A stretch of DNA of 64,000 nucleotides from Altererythrobacter xiamenensis (GCF_900177715.1 NZ_FXWG01000003.1:1-64000), one strand, 5' to 3'. Positions 26,533 to 36,016 are shown, numbered from the stretch's first letter. The notes: a model not told the origin generated them from the letters alone. Numbers and translations: made by a program.

Positions 26533-28290
26533 ATGCTCGCACGATACTTCCCGATCCTCGAATGGGGTCGAACCTATAATCGTTCGGTCCTGACCAGCGA
26601 CCTGATGGCGGCGGTGATCGTCACCATCATGCTGATCCCGCAGAGCCTTGCCTATGCGCTGCTCGCCGGATTGCCGCCGGTCGTGGGTCTCTATGCCTCG
26701 ATCATGCCGCTCGTGCTCTATGCGATTTTCGGGACGAGCCGCACGCTGGCAGTGGGGCCGGTCGCGGTGGTTTCCTTGATGACCGCCAGTGCAGCAGGTG
26801 CGGTCGCAGCACAAGGTACGGCGGAATATCTCGAAGCGGCAATCACGCTTGCGATGCTGTCAGGCGTGATGCTGGCCATACTCGGGCTGCTGCGTGCAGG
26901 CTTCCTCGCCAATCTTCTGTCGCACCCGGTGATCAGCGGTTTCATCACCGCGAGCGGCATCCTGATCGCGACGAGCCAGCTGAAGCACATCCTCGGCATC
27001 AGGGCAGGGGGCGACAATTGGCCCGACATGCTGGGTTCGCTCGCGGCTGCGATCGGAGAGACGAACGTCTGGACGCTGGCCATCGGTATCCCGGCGACGC
27101 TGTTCCTGTTCTGGGTGCGCAAGGGCGCGAAGCCCGCGCTGCAGAAAATGGGCCTGCCGCCGCGCGCCGCCGACATGACCGCCAAGGCAGGGCCGGTCGT
27201 CGCCGTGGTGCTGACGATCATCGCGGTAATCGCCTTCGATCTAGGCGAGAAGGGTGTGAACCTCGTGGGAGCCATTCCGCAAGGGCTGCCGCCGTTTGCC
27301 ATGCCCTCGACCGACCTTTCGCTGATCGAACAGTTGTGGGTGCCCGCGCTCCTCATATCGATCATCGGTTTTGTCGAGAGCGTCTCGGTCGCGCAGACGC
27401 TCGCTGCCAAGCGGCGCCAGCGCATCGCGCCCGACCAGGAACTGATCGGCCTCGGCGCTTCCAATATCGCCAGCGCGTTTTCGGGTGGCTACCCCGTCAC
27501 CGGCGGGTTTGCCCGTTCGGTCGTGAACTTCGATGCCGGGGCGGAGACTCCTGCGGCTGGCGCGTTCACCGCCGTCGGGATCGCGCTCGCCAGCCTGTTC
27601 CTCACCCCGCTGCTGTTCAGCCTGCCGATCGCAACGCTCGCCGCGACCATCATCGTCGCGGTGCTGAGCCTGGTCGATCTCAGGACCCCGGGCCAATTGT
27701 GGCGCTATTCCAAGGCCGATTTCGCAGCGCATATCGCGACCATCGGCATCACGCTGGTCGCAGGTGTCGAACTCGGCGTCATTGCCGGTGTCGGTGTCGG
27801 CCTGCTGCTCTATCTGTGGCGTGCCAGCCGCCCGCATGCGGCGATCGTCGGACGCGTTCCGGAAACCGAGCATTTCCGCAATGTCGAGCGCCACAAGGTA
27901 TTCACCGTGCCGCATGTTCTCTCGATCCGCATCGACGAGGCGCTGACCTATCTCAATGCGCGCTGGCTGGAGGAATATGTGCTGGAGCGGGTCGCCGAAC
28001 GTCCCGAACTGCGCCACGTCATCCTGATGTGCAGCGCGGTGAACGAGATCGATGCGTCGGGGCTGGAAAGCCTCGAGGCGATCAATCACCGGCTGGGCGA
28101 CAGCGGGGTCGGCTTGCATCTGTCCGAAGTGAAAGGGCCGGTGATGGACAGGCTCAAGCGCACGCATTTCCTCGAAGAGCTGAACGGCAAGGTCTTCCTC
28201 TCGCAAGACCGCGCCTTTGCCGAAGTTTCGAAGGACGACGGCACGCCTCCGCCTCCGGTCGATCACTATCTTGCACGCGGGATGATCTGA
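26533..28290 (+). CDS. SulP-family anion transporter with STAS domain
   Basis: A 585-residue permease. The membrane domain (residues 1-430) has MLIPQSLAYALLAGLPPVVG and SGGYPVTGGFARSVVNFDAG; the C-terminal STAS domain (about 440-560) has RHVILMCSAVNEIDASGLES. SulP proteins move sulfate, bicarbonate or organic acids. In this operon, 16 bp after sqr, the likely cargo is sulfate or sulfite, the end products of sulfide oxidation, or their import. Confidence 0.93.
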   Translation: MLARYFPILEWGRTYNRSVLTSDLMAAVIVTIMLIPQSLAYALLAGLPPVVGLYASIMPLVLYAIFGTSRTLAVGPVAVVSLMTASAAGAVAAQGTAEYLEAAITLAMLSGVMLAILGLLRAGFLANLLSHPVISGFITASGILIATSQLKHILGIRAGGDNWPDMLGSLAAAIGETNVWTLAIGIPATLFLFWVRKGAKPALQKMGLPPRAADMTAKAGPVVAVVLTIIAVIAFDLGEKGVNLVGAIPQGLPPFAMPSTDLSLIEQLWVPALLISIIGFVESVSVAQTLAAKRRQRIAPDQELIGLGASNIASAFSGGYPVTGGFARSVVNFDAGAETPAAGAFTAVGIALASLFLTPLLFSLPIATLAATIIVAVLSLVDLRTPGQLWRYSKADFAAHIATIGITLVAGVELGVIAGVGVGLLLYLWRASRPHAAIVGRVPETEHFRNVERHKVFTVPHVLSIRIDEALTYLNARWLEEYVLERVAERPELRHVILMCSAVNEIDASGLESLEAINHRLGDSGVGLHLSEVKGPVMDRLKRTHFLEELNGKVFLSQDRAFAEVSKDDGTPPPPVDHYLARGMI

Positions 28291-28369
28291 TGGGGCGCTT
28301 GCATATCGCGCAACCTGTGTGGCGCGCTTCTCGTGAAAGAAATCCGGTCTGAACGTCTAAAGGAACTTC

Positions 28370-29812
28370 ATGTTCGAATATTTCGACGCCCTGTTGCTGG
28401 CACGAATCCAGTTCGCCTTCACGGTCAGCTTCCACTTCTTCTTTCCGGCGTTCTCGATCGGCTTGGCCAGCTACCTTATGGTGCTGGAGGGCCTGTGGCT
28501 GAAAACCGGCAAGCCGCTCTATCTCGACCTGTTCAAATACTGGATCAAGATATTCGCCATCGCTTTCGCGATGGGCGTCGTGTCGGGCATCGTGATGAGC
28601 TACCAGTTCGGCACCAATTGGTCAGTCTTTTCCGATGTCGCCGGCCCGGTGATCGGCCCGCTCATGGCATATGAGGTTTTGACGGCTTTCTTCCTCGAAG
28701 CCGGCTTTCTTGGCGTCATGCTTTTCGGCATGAACAAGGTGGGCAAGCGTCTGCACTTCGCCGCCACCTGTATGGTGGCGCTCGGTACCTTTGTATCCGC
28801 CTTCTGGATCCTCTCGGTCAACAGCTGGATGCAGACACCGACCGGCTTCGAAATGGGCGCAAACGGCCAGTTCCTGCCCGGTGAAAGCTGGTGGGACATC
28901 ATCTTCAATCCCAGCTTCCCGTACCGCCTCGTTCATACCGTGATGGCGGCCTATCTCACCACTGCCTTCGTCGTGGGCGGGGTAGGGGCATGGCACCTGC
29001 TCAAGGACAAGACGAACGTCCACGCGCGCAAGATGTTCTCGATGGCGATGTGGATGGCGGCGCTCGTCACTCCGCTGCAGATTTTTGCTGGCGACATGCA
29101 CGGCCTCAACACGCTCGAGCATCAACCCGCCAAGGTCATGGCGATGGAAGGGCATTTTCAAAGCCATCCCGATGGCGCGCCTCTGATCCTGTTCGGCATT
29201 CCTGACAGCGAGGAAAAGACGGTCAAATATGCGATCGAGATTCCCAAGGCTTCCTCGCTGATCCTCAAGCACGATCCGGACGCACCGCTGGCCGGGCTCG
29301 ATACCATTCCCGACGACGAAGAGCCGCCAGTCGGGATGGTGTTCTGGTCGTTCCGCATCATGGTCGGGATCGGCTTTGCCATGCTCGGCATCGGCGCATG
29401 GAGCCTGTATGCCCGCTTCCGCAAACGGCTCTACGATGCGAAATGGCTGCATCGCGCGGCTGTTGTGATGGCACCCTCGGGATTTGCTGCAGTGCTCGCC
29501 GGATGGATCACGACCGAGGTGGGCCGCCAGCCCTATGTCATCTATGGACTGCTGCGCACCGCCGATGCGGCAAGCCCGCTCGATGCGCCCGCCGTGGCGG
29601 CTTCGCTGCTGGCCTTCATCGTGGTCTACTTCGCCGTGTTCGGGGTGGGTGTCTGGTACATCCTGCGCCTGATGAGCAAGGCCCCGCATGTCGGCGAAAT
29701 CGGCGCCAAGCGCGGCGATACCGGCCCGATCCGAACTGCGGGGATTACCCCCGGACCGACCCAGAACCCGGGTCACGACGACACCCTCCCCAGTGAAAAG
29801 GAGGACGTGTGA
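28370..29812 (+). CDS. cioA: Cytochrome bd-type (cyanide-insensitive) quinol oxidase subunit I
   Basis: A 480-residue integral membrane subunit. An N-terminal haem-ligand region (ARIQFAFTVSFHFFFPAFSI) and GWITTEVGRQPYVIYG are typical of the short Q-loop CIO form. It oxidises ubiquinol and reduces oxygen to water without pumping protons. bd-type oxidases withstand sulfide far better than haem-copper oxidases, which explains its place after the sulfide genes. AAAGGA lies before the ATG, and the gene is coupled to subunit II. Confidence 0.95.
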   Translation: MFEYFDALLLARIQFAFTVSFHFFFPAFSIGLASYLMVLEGLWLKTGKPLYLDLFKYWIKIFAIAFAMGVVSGIVMSYQFGTNWSVFSDVAGPVIGPLMAYEVLTAFFLEAGFLGVMLFGMNKVGKRLHFAATCMVALGTFVSAFWILSVNSWMQTPTGFEMGANGQFLPGESWWDIIFNPSFPYRLVHTVMAAYLTTAFVVGGVGAWHLLKDKTNVHARKMFSMAMWMAALVTPLQIFAGDMHGLNTLEHQPAKVMAMEGHFQSHPDGAPLILFGIPDSEEKTVKYAIEIPKASSLILKHDPDAPLAGLDTIPDDEEPPVGMVFWSFRIMVGIGFAMLGIGAWSLYARFRKRLYDAKWLHRAAVVMAPSGFAAVLAGWITTEVGRQPYVIYGLLRTADAASPLDAPAVAASLLAFIVVYFAVFGVGVWYILRLMSKAPHVGEIGAKRGDTGPIRTAGITPGPTQNPGHDDTLPSEKEDV

Positions 29813-30807
29813 TGGACCTCACAGTCATCTGGGCCTTCATCATCGCATTCGCCGTCTTCGCCTATGTCGTGATGGACGGCTTCGACCTCGGGATCGGCAT
29901 TCTTTTCCCGACATTCGCGGTCGGGCGGGAGCGGGACAAGGCGATGAACTCCATCGCGCCGGTCTGGGATGGCAACGAGACCTGGCTTGTGCTGGGTGGA
30001 GGCGGGTTATTTGCGGCTTTCCCGCTGGCCTATGCGGTCATTCTCCCGGCTACTTACCCGCTGATCATCGCCATGCTGCTCGGACTCGTCTTTCGCGGCG
30101 TCGCGTTCGAATATCGCTGGCGTGACCCGGGCCATCAGGGTTTCTGGGATGCGGCCTTTACCGGCGGCTCGCTCGTTGCAGCGATGGCTCAGGGAATGAC
30201 GCTCGGCGCTCTGCTGCAGGGCATCGAGGTCGTGGATCGCAACTATGCTGGGAGCTGGTTCGACTGGCTGACACCCTACACCTTGCTATGCGGGCTCGGG
30301 GTCGTCGCGGGCTACGCGCTGCTCGGCAGCACCTGGCTCATCTGGAAGCTGGAGGGGAACGAGCAGGCGCACGCGCGCAAACTCGCCTCGCGCGCCGCAA
30401 TCGCCACTATCGTGCTGATGGGAGCGGTGAGCCTCTACAACGTCTTCCTAAATGCCGAATATGCCGCGCGCTGGCTGACTGCGCCAGAGATCTATTTCGC
30501 AGCGCCCGTGCCGATCGTCACCGCAATCATCGCAATTTCGATGATCCGGGCGATCTCGCGGGAACGCAACAGCAAGCCTTTCTGGCTCGCGCTGGCGCTG
30601 TTCTTCTTCGGTATGGCGGGACTGGGCGTCACCATGTGGCCCTATGTCGTGCCGCCGGGCCTCACGATCTGGGATGCCGCCGCGCCGGAGCGCAGCCAGA
30701 TATTCATGCTGATCGGCGTGGCGATCACCATGCCGCTGATCATCGGCTATACCGCCTGGGCCTATTGGGTGTTTCGCGGCAAGGTATCTGACGAAGGATA
30801 CCACTGA
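29812..30807 (+). CDS. cioB: Cytochrome bd-type quinol oxidase subunit II
   Basis: A 331-residue membrane protein starting [20 protein letters not shown], the classic CydB opening, with [20 protein letters not shown]. It pairs with subunit I to form the oxidase. The ATG overlaps the preceding stop (TGATG), with AGGAGG 7 nt upstream; a GTG one codon earlier is less well placed. Confidence 0.95.
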   Translation: MDLTVIWAFIIAFAVFAYVVMDGFDLGIGILFPTFAVGRERDKAMNSIAPVWDGNETWLVLGGGGLFAAFPLAYAVILPATYPLIIAMLLGLVFRGVAFEYRWRDPGHQGFWDAAFTGGSLVAAMAQGMTLGALLQGIEVVDRNYAGSWFDWLTPYTLLCGLGVVAGYALLGSTWLIWKLEGNEQAHARKLASRAAIATIVLMGAVSLYNVFLNAEYAARWLTAPEIYFAAPVPIVTAIIAISMIRAISRERNSKPFWLALALFFFGMAGLGVTMWPYVVPPGLTIWDAAAPERSQIFMLIGVAITMPLIIGYTAWAYWVFRGKVSDEGYH

Positions 30808-30935
30808 TGCCCGCGCCACCCGATCCGCCGTCCCCATTGTGGAAGCGGCTGGCCTGGATGGCCGGCATCTGGCTCGCCAGCGTAGCAGTCCTGGGCGCGG
30901 TCGCGTGGATCATCCGCCTCTGGCTGGCGCCGTAG
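30807..30935 (+). CDS. DUF2474 small subunit of the bd-type oxidase
   Basis: A 42-residue single-pass membrane protein: proline-rich start, then [20 protein letters not shown] followed by [10 protein letters not shown]. This is the DUF2474 pattern found after cioAB, analogous to the CydX/CydS subunit that stabilises haem in cytochrome bd. Its ATG overlaps the cioB stop by one base (TGATG), which supports translation. Confidence 0.88.
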   Translation: MPAPPDPPSPLWKRLAWMAGIWLASVAVLGAVAWIIRLWLAP

Positions 30936-31005
30936 GCCTGGGGCACTCTGCGAGTTGAATAGCGCCGTCTTGCCGTGCCCAGCGAAACCTGCGTATCTAC
31001 ACGGC

Positions 31006-32970
31006 ATGGACGGGGGCTCTGAAACAGACACGCAACCACCCGATGTGTTCGTGAGTTATTCGCGGACCGACGAAGCCGCTGCCCGCCGGATCATCACCTT
31101 TCTCGAAAACGAAGGCCTTCGCGTGTGGTGGGACGGCATGCTCGGTGCCGGCGAAGTCTATATCCGCACGACCGAGCAGGCACTTGAGCAAGCGAGCGCC
31201 GTACTGGTGCTCTGGAGCGCCAGATCTGCCGATTCCAATTGGGTTCGCGACGAAGCGCAATCTGGCCGTGAGACCGACAGGCTTGTTCCGGTGTCGATCG
31301 ATGGGACCCAGCCTCCGCTGGGCTTCCGTCAGTTCCAGTCGGTTGACCTGTCCGACTGGGATGGTGATCCACAGGCCCCACAGATACGCAATGTGCGCGA
31401 TTCCATCGCGCGGCGGATCGAACGACCAGTTCAGCCCGTCGAGCCGCTCGATATGGCTCCGATGCCCTTGCTCGATGCAGCACCATCGACGCGCCAGAGC
31501 GGAAGGATCGTCTGGGGCGCGCTGGCCATCGCGGTCGCATTGGTAGTCGGAGTGCTCGGGTGGGCGTGGCTTGCGCCGGGCGATGGGGAAGAGGCGAGCA
31601 GCATCGCCATCCTGCCCTTCGACAACCTTAGCGAAGATCCTGACCAGGATTACTTTTCGAGCGGCCTGGCCGAAGAAATGCGCCAGGTGCTCAGCCAGAA
31701 TGGCGCGCTGCAGGTTGCGGCGCAGACATCTTCGATCGAGGCTGCGGGCGCCGGCCTGGGGGCAGAGGCGATGGCGCAGGCTTTGGGCGTGCATTACCTG
31801 CTCGACGGAAGCGTGCGGCGCGACGGAGAAACCGTCCGAGTGACCGTGCAACTGATCGACGGGACAACCGGCTTCGACGTCTGGTCGGAAACCTATGAGC
31901 GATCGCTCGACGATATCTTTGGCGTCCAGTCGGATATTGCAAGCCGCATCGCCGACGCGCTGCAGCTGCAAATGGCGAGCGGCGAAGGCGAGGCGGGACG
32001 GATCGGCGGGACGGACAACCCCGCCGCCTACGACGCGTTCCTGAAGGGCCAGTCGCTCTATGACCTCGCCCTCGACGAAGACACAGACCGGGCGGCCATG
32101 CGCCAGTTCGAGCTCGCGATCGAGGCCGACCCGGACTATGGCGCGGCCTGGGCCTCTCTGGCCCGCGTGCAGACCCTGATTGCAAACAGCTATCCGACCG
32201 ATCGCCCCCTTTCGGAGGCCTATGGGGAGGCGATCGTTTCGGCCAACAAGGCAGTCGAGGTTGCACCCAGGCTGGCCCGGTCGCATGCGGCGCTCGGCTT
32301 CGTGCTGCTCAACGGACGGCTGGATGCAGCCGCCGCCGAAGGCCATTTTCGCGAAGCCTACCGGCTGGGCAGTGGCGATGCCGATATCCTGCTATCCTAT
32401 GCGACCTTCGCCGCGCGCATCGGCGATTTCGACGAAGCGCGTGAGGCGATCGAGCGGGCGCGAAAGCTCGATCCGCTCAATGCCGTGGTCCGGCGGAGCG
32501 AGGCCCTGATCCATTATGCCGCTGGCGATTATGGTGCCGCGGTGGAAGCGGCGCGCGCAGCGCTGGAAATCAACCCGGAGATGAGCGTTGCCCATCGGAT
32601 TATCGGGGACGTCGCCTATCTCGAAGGCGATTATAATGCTGCTCTCAAAGCCTATGAAGCGGAGCCCAGTGGCTTGAGCCGCCTGCCGGGGATCGCCCTG
32701 GTCGCGGCGAAGCAAGGCAATCGCGCTAGAGCGGTCGAAGCACTGGCCGAACTACGCCGTGAATATGGTTCGAACAGTCTCTACCAACAGGCGCAGGTCG
32801 CTGCGCAGTCTGGAAACTCCGCAGAAGCATTGTCCGAACTTGAAGGCGCATTCGCAGCGAACGATTCCGGCCTGGTCCTGATGCGCAACGATCCGATGTT
32901 TGCGCCGATCAAGGAGGATGCGCGATTTACCGCATTGCTTCAGCGGATGGGCTTCTCCGCGCCCGACTAG
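31006..32970 (+). CDS. TIR domain - single TM - TPR protein
   Basis: A 654-residue protein. Residues about 12-130 are a TIR domain (PDVFVSYSRTDEAAARRI; the putative catalytic Glu is in SNWVRDEAQSG). A proline-rich linker and one membrane helix follow (about 165-187, IVWGALAIAVALVVGVLGWA). Then comes a TolB-N/FlgO-like domain (SIAILPFDNLSEDPDQDYFS), which in adenylate-cyclase-like proteins precedes repeats, and a TPR array to the end. Arg residues before the helix and acidic residues after it put the TIR domain in the cytoplasm and the TPRs in the periplasm. TIR domains either cleave NAD+ or act as adaptors. It converges with the CHAT gene 20 bp away. ATG 31006 is chosen because the TIR fold starts soon after; the ribosome site is weak. 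Confidence 0.88.
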   Translation: MDGGSETDTQPPDVFVSYSRTDEAAARRIITFLENEGLRVWWDGMLGAGEVYIRTTEQALEQASAVLVLWSARSADSNWVRDEAQSGRETDRLVPVSIDGTQPPLGFRQFQSVDLSDWDGDPQAPQIRNVRDSIARRIERPVQPVEPLDMAPMPLLDAAPSTRQSGRIVWGALAIAVALVVGVLGWAWLAPGDGEEASSIAILPFDNLSEDPDQDYFSSGLAEEMRQVLSQNGALQVAAQTSSIEAAGAGLGAEAMAQALGVHYLLDGSVRRDGETVRVTVQLIDGTTGFDVWSETYERSLDDIFGVQSDIASRIADALQLQMASGEGEAGRIGGTDNPAAYDAFLKGQSLYDLALDEDTDRAAMRQFELAIEADPDYGAAWASLARVQTLIANSYPTDRPLSEAYGEAIVSANKAVEVAPRLARSHAALGFVLLNGRLDAAAAEGHFREAYRLGSGDADILLSYATFAARIGDFDEAREAIERARKLDPLNAVVRRSEALIHYAAGDYGAAVEAARAALEINPEMSVAHRIIGDVAYLEGDYNAALKAYEAEPSGLSRLPGIALVAAKQGNRARAVEALAELRREYGSNSLYQQAQVAAQSGNSAEALSELEGAFAANDSGLVLMRNDPMFAPIKEDARFTALLQRMGFSAPD

Positions 32971-32990
32971 GCATGGCGCGTGCTGCTTGC

Positions 32991-35654
32991 TCAGAAATCG
33001 ATATCGACGCGCTCGTCCTCGCCAGGCGCAAGGCATTTGCCGCCGATCTTGATTGAAGAAATCATTCCGGGCGGCACATTCCAAGCCCTGCTTACCTCGC
33101 GGGACAATTCTGCCAGCCGTGCATCGGCAAGCATATGGGCGCTACCGAGAATCTCCGGGTCTTCGCTTGTAAAGCCACGCGCCTGATAGACTATCCGAAG
33201 CGGTTTGAAGGCGTAGACGCCTTGCGGATATGGGGTCGGCGGCGGCGACATGTCGAAGTTCTCGTCTGACGCCAGCGTGACTTCGGCTTCGTCGAGCGAG
33301 TTGCAGTCGAAATCGACATAGATCTCGGCCCGCCGGTTGCTTGGCTCGACCTCGCCATCGTTCGTTTGGACGATGGGCAGTTCTTCCGCGAATGCGAGGA
33401 GGGTTGTGGTTTTGGAACGCCCTTCACGCCTTGTTCGAAGCGCTTCGGCGGCCGCTCGGGCGCGTTCGAGTGACAGGTCGATGTTGAGATCGAGCGGACC
33501 GGAACTGTCGGTAAACCCCGCGATGACGAGGCGGCTTTCTGGGCAATCGAGCGAGTAGGCTTGCTGGTTGAGCCGCCGCCGGTTCTCCTCGTCGAGCTGA
33601 CCGCTCGCAAGGTCGAAGTGAACAGTCGTAAGCAGCCCGTCGCAAAAGCCGGGCGGTCTGAAAAAGTTCAATTCATCGGCATTGGCTCTCGGGGGGAGCC
33701 CAGCGGCCTGCAAGGTTTCGCTGCGATAGGCTGACGGCCATTCCCCTTGCGCTTCACCGGTGGCGGGCGGGACCGATGCCGAAACCGTCTGGAAACTCTG
33801 CCCGATGATCGCAGGGTATTCCAATGTTTCGGCCGTTTCAGGCACATAGCGCGCTGAACCGTAGCCTTGAGCAGGAGCTTCGGGCCAGTCAGGAAGCTCT
33901 CGGAGCCTGTATGAGCTTGTTCTATTGTCCCCGGCCCCAAGAATTTCTCCAGGCATTTGAGGCCAGTTGCTCACAACTTCGTCGCCGCTCTTCAGTTCGA
34001 GGAGATAGAAAGTTTTTCCTGAATTCGCGTCCACGATCTGACGGGCGGCTACAATCCGGCGTCCCTCTTCATCGCGTGTCGGCAAAGGTTGTCGTTCGCC
34101 GCCCAACTGACCGAACGAATTGGGCGGAATCGAACCATTCGCTCCGGCTTCCGAACGGCCATTCCTTTGACCGGATATCAGGACAGCCGGGTTTGTGGTT
34201 GATGCAGCTTGAGCGGTCGCATTGAGCGAAGCGGTTTCCTGGTTGCCGGACGTGTTTTGCGCGATTGGGCCCGGTGTGAGAAAAGGCGGGGAGGCTGTCT
34301 CGGGCGATGCCGCCGCAAGAGAGCCGGACACATCAGCGTCACCTGGAGTTCCCCTTTCAGGCCACGCGAAGAATGCCCCGATACCTACGATCCCCGCCAG
34401 TCCTGCCATGGTGGCGATTTTCGCGTTGCGCGATGCCAGGAATCCGCCTGTCGCAGTCGGCGCCTCTGCAGTGACAGCGGTTGGTTTCGCGGCTGCACCT
34501 GTCATTGCGTCGTCGACAAAATGGATCCTGTCCGTATCGCCCGAGGTATAAAGCGCGGGCGTGATAAGCTCGACCTGCGTGCGCTCGTCGGCGTTGTTGG
34601 CGATCGCGCACCGGCCCATCGTGACGGCGCTTGCAATGGTTTCGCCATCGGTCAGCGCGCTGTAGAAATCCTGCGAGAAATTGATCGCGGCATCGTCCGA
34701 AACCGGCTGCTGCATGGCGACAACGAAGGGAATATTGAGCCGCTGGAGCAGGTTCTGCGCAACGCCCGCCATTGGCAATTCACGCGAGGTTTGCCCGCTC
34801 TGGCAGGAATTGAGAATGACGAGCCAGGGCCGCCTGTTGAGCAGCAGATTGCGCAGCGTTTCGGCGCTTACCTTGTCGGAGATGCCCTTTTGATCCGTCT
34901 CGAAATAGAGATAGCCGCTGTCATCATGGAACGCGCTATGACCGATGTAATGGATGACATGAGGCTTCCACTCCATGACCTTGCGGCGGAACTGATCGCG
35001 GGTCACGGCGGGCAGCGATTCAACTGCGAAATCGCTCGATCCCGATTTGACGAGTTCGTCGATACGCCGCTGGATGTTGCCAAGTTCGACGTGAGTATCG
35101 AGGTCTTCCCTCGGATTGGCGGCGGCGACAAGAATACGGATCGGACGCTCGATCGGGGGCGGCAGCTCGCTCTGTGCATCCAGCCGGCGCACGATGTTCG
35201 TCCGCGAGAAAATTGCGAGAAACTGGTCTTTCTCGCCTCCGAGATAGAGCGACTCCCAGGGAATCGCGGACAGTTCTGCGGCTTGTGACAGGTCGAATTC
35301 GATATCGACCCCGTCGTTGCTGTTCATGCGCTCCTTGAGCGCGCCGACCGTCTCTGTGCCTTCGTTCCCAGCATCGAGATTGATGACGCTGGCGAGCAGG
35401 CGGCTCCCGATCTCTTTGAGAGTGGGCAGATTGGCAGCCTGGAAAAACCTTGCCTCGGGCGTGAGGTCATCTGCGGCGCGGCGAAAACTGCGGTTGGGCG
35501 CGCTTTCGGACTGGTCAACCTCTGCCCACAAGTCCGATATGTCTGGCGGCAACCGTGTTGTGAAGCGGTATACCGATCCTGTCCGTCTGACGGTGACCTC
35601 GTAGAGGCCATCACCCTCAGGTGCGAATGCAATCTGCCAGCGATTCTTGCTCAC
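32991..35654 (-). CDS. CHAT caspase-like protease - TM - OmpA-like domain protein
   Basis: An 887-residue protein with no signal peptide. The N-terminal part (1-165) is a probable regulatory region common before CHAT domains. The CHAT peptidase domain (about 170-375) has its catalytic dyad intact: His239 in VIHYIGHSAF and Cys284 in VILNSCQSGQTS. One membrane helix follows (about 412-431), with RNAK before it, predicting a cytoplasmic protease. A disordered Thr/Ala/Pro linker leads to an OmpA-C-like domain (about 680-785, LVIAGFTDSSGPLDLNIDLS) that would grip peptidoglycan in the periplasm. The GTG start has GGAG 8 nt upstream. It follows the repeat-peptide gene by 35 bp. A caspase-like enzyme anchored to the cell wall suggests envelope damage or attack as the trigger. 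Confidence 0.88.
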   Translation of the reverse strand: MSKNRWQIAFAPEGDGLYEVTVRRTGSVYRFTTRLPPDISDLWAEVDQSESAPNRSFRRAADDLTPEARFFQAANLPTLKEIGSRLLASVINLDAGNEGTETVGALKERMNSNDGVDIEFDLSQAAELSAIPWESLYLGGEKDQFLAIFSRTNIVRRLDAQSELPPPIERPIRILVAAANPREDLDTHVELGNIQRRIDELVKSGSSDFAVESLPAVTRDQFRRKVMEWKPHVIHYIGHSAFHDDSGYLYFETDQKGISDKVSAETLRNLLLNRRPWLVILNSCQSGQTSRELPMAGVAQNLLQRLNIPFVVAMQQPVSDDAAINFSQDFYSALTDGETIASAVTMGRCAIANNADERTQVELITPALYTSGDTDRIHFVDDAMTGAAAKPTAVTAEAPTATGGFLASRNAKIATMAGLAGIVGIGAFFAWPERGTPGDADVSGSLAAASPETASPPFLTPGPIAQNTSGNQETASLNATAQAASTTNPAVLISGQRNGRSEAGANGSIPPNSFGQLGGERQPLPTRDEEGRRIVAARQIVDANSGKTFYLLELKSGDEVVSNWPQMPGEILGAGDNRTSSYRLRELPDWPEAPAQGYGSARYVPETAETLEYPAIIGQSFQTVSASVPPATGEAQGEWPSAYRSETLQAAGLPPRANADELNFFRPPGFCDGLLTTVHFDLASGQLDEENRRRLNQQAYSLDCPESRLVIAGFTDSSGPLDLNIDLSLERARAAAEALRTRREGRSKTTTLLAFAEELPIVQTNDGEVEPSNRRAEIYVDFDCNSLDEAEVTLASDENFDMSPPPTPYPQGVYAFKPLRIVYQARGFTSEDPEILGSAHMLADARLAELSREVSRAWNVPPGMISSIKIGGKCLAPGEDERVDIDF

Positions 35655-35689
35655 CCGTCGGTCTCCGACTGGAAGGCAGGCGTCTGAGG

Positions 35690-35896
35690 TTACCGGTCGC
35701 CGTCGTTCCCACGCATTCGGCGATCGCCGTCGTTCCCACGCATTCGGCGATCGCCGTCATTTCCGCGCATCTTGCGATCGCCGTCGTTGCCACGCATTTG
35801 CCGGTCGCCGTCATTGCCGCGCATTTGCCGGTCACCGTCATTTCCGCGCATCTTGCGTTCTTCTTCCCTTTCGGGGTTCGTGTTCTTGTCGGTCAT
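35690..35896 (-). CDS. Short protein of six MRGNDGDR nonapeptide repeats
   Basis: A 68-residue, highly charged protein. A 15-residue leader (MTDKNTNPEREEERK) is followed by six copies of MRGNDGDR, spaced by one basic or Gln residue to give a nine-residue period. Synonymous differences between copies show that the protein sequence is being conserved. GGGGGAAG lies 7 nt before the ATG, a good ribosome site. It has no signal peptide or membrane helix and is probably disordered. It is the first gene of a two-gene unit with the CHAT protease and is a candidate substrate, inhibitor or sensor for it. No known family is recognised. Confidence 0.75.
   Translation of the reverse strand: MTDKNTNPEREEERKMRGNDGDRQMRGNDGDRQMRGNDGDRKMRGNDGDRRMRGNDGDRRMRGNDGDR
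35693..35851 (-). repeat. In-frame 27-bp tandem repeats, six copies
   Basis: Consensus on the minus strand is ATGCGYGGVAAYGACGGYGA followed by YCGVMRR. The repeats are contiguous, in frame and without spacers, which separates them from a CRISPR array. Copies nearest the stop are most alike, as expected from recent slippage. Confidence 0.9.
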
Positions 35897-36016
35897 TTTG
35901 ACTTCCCCCTTTTGATGAATGGAAGGATACGCCTAAACGGGGAATGCGGCAAGCAGCCCGAATTCATCGGGAAATTTCGGCGTTCGTCCCGCCTCTGAAA
36001 TAGTGTTGCCGAGCAG

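Noticed and set aside
35693..35851. Possible CRISPR-like repeat array
   Set aside because: Repeats are contiguous without spacers, have a 27-bp in-frame period and encode a peptide with a good ribosome site; no cas genes nearby.
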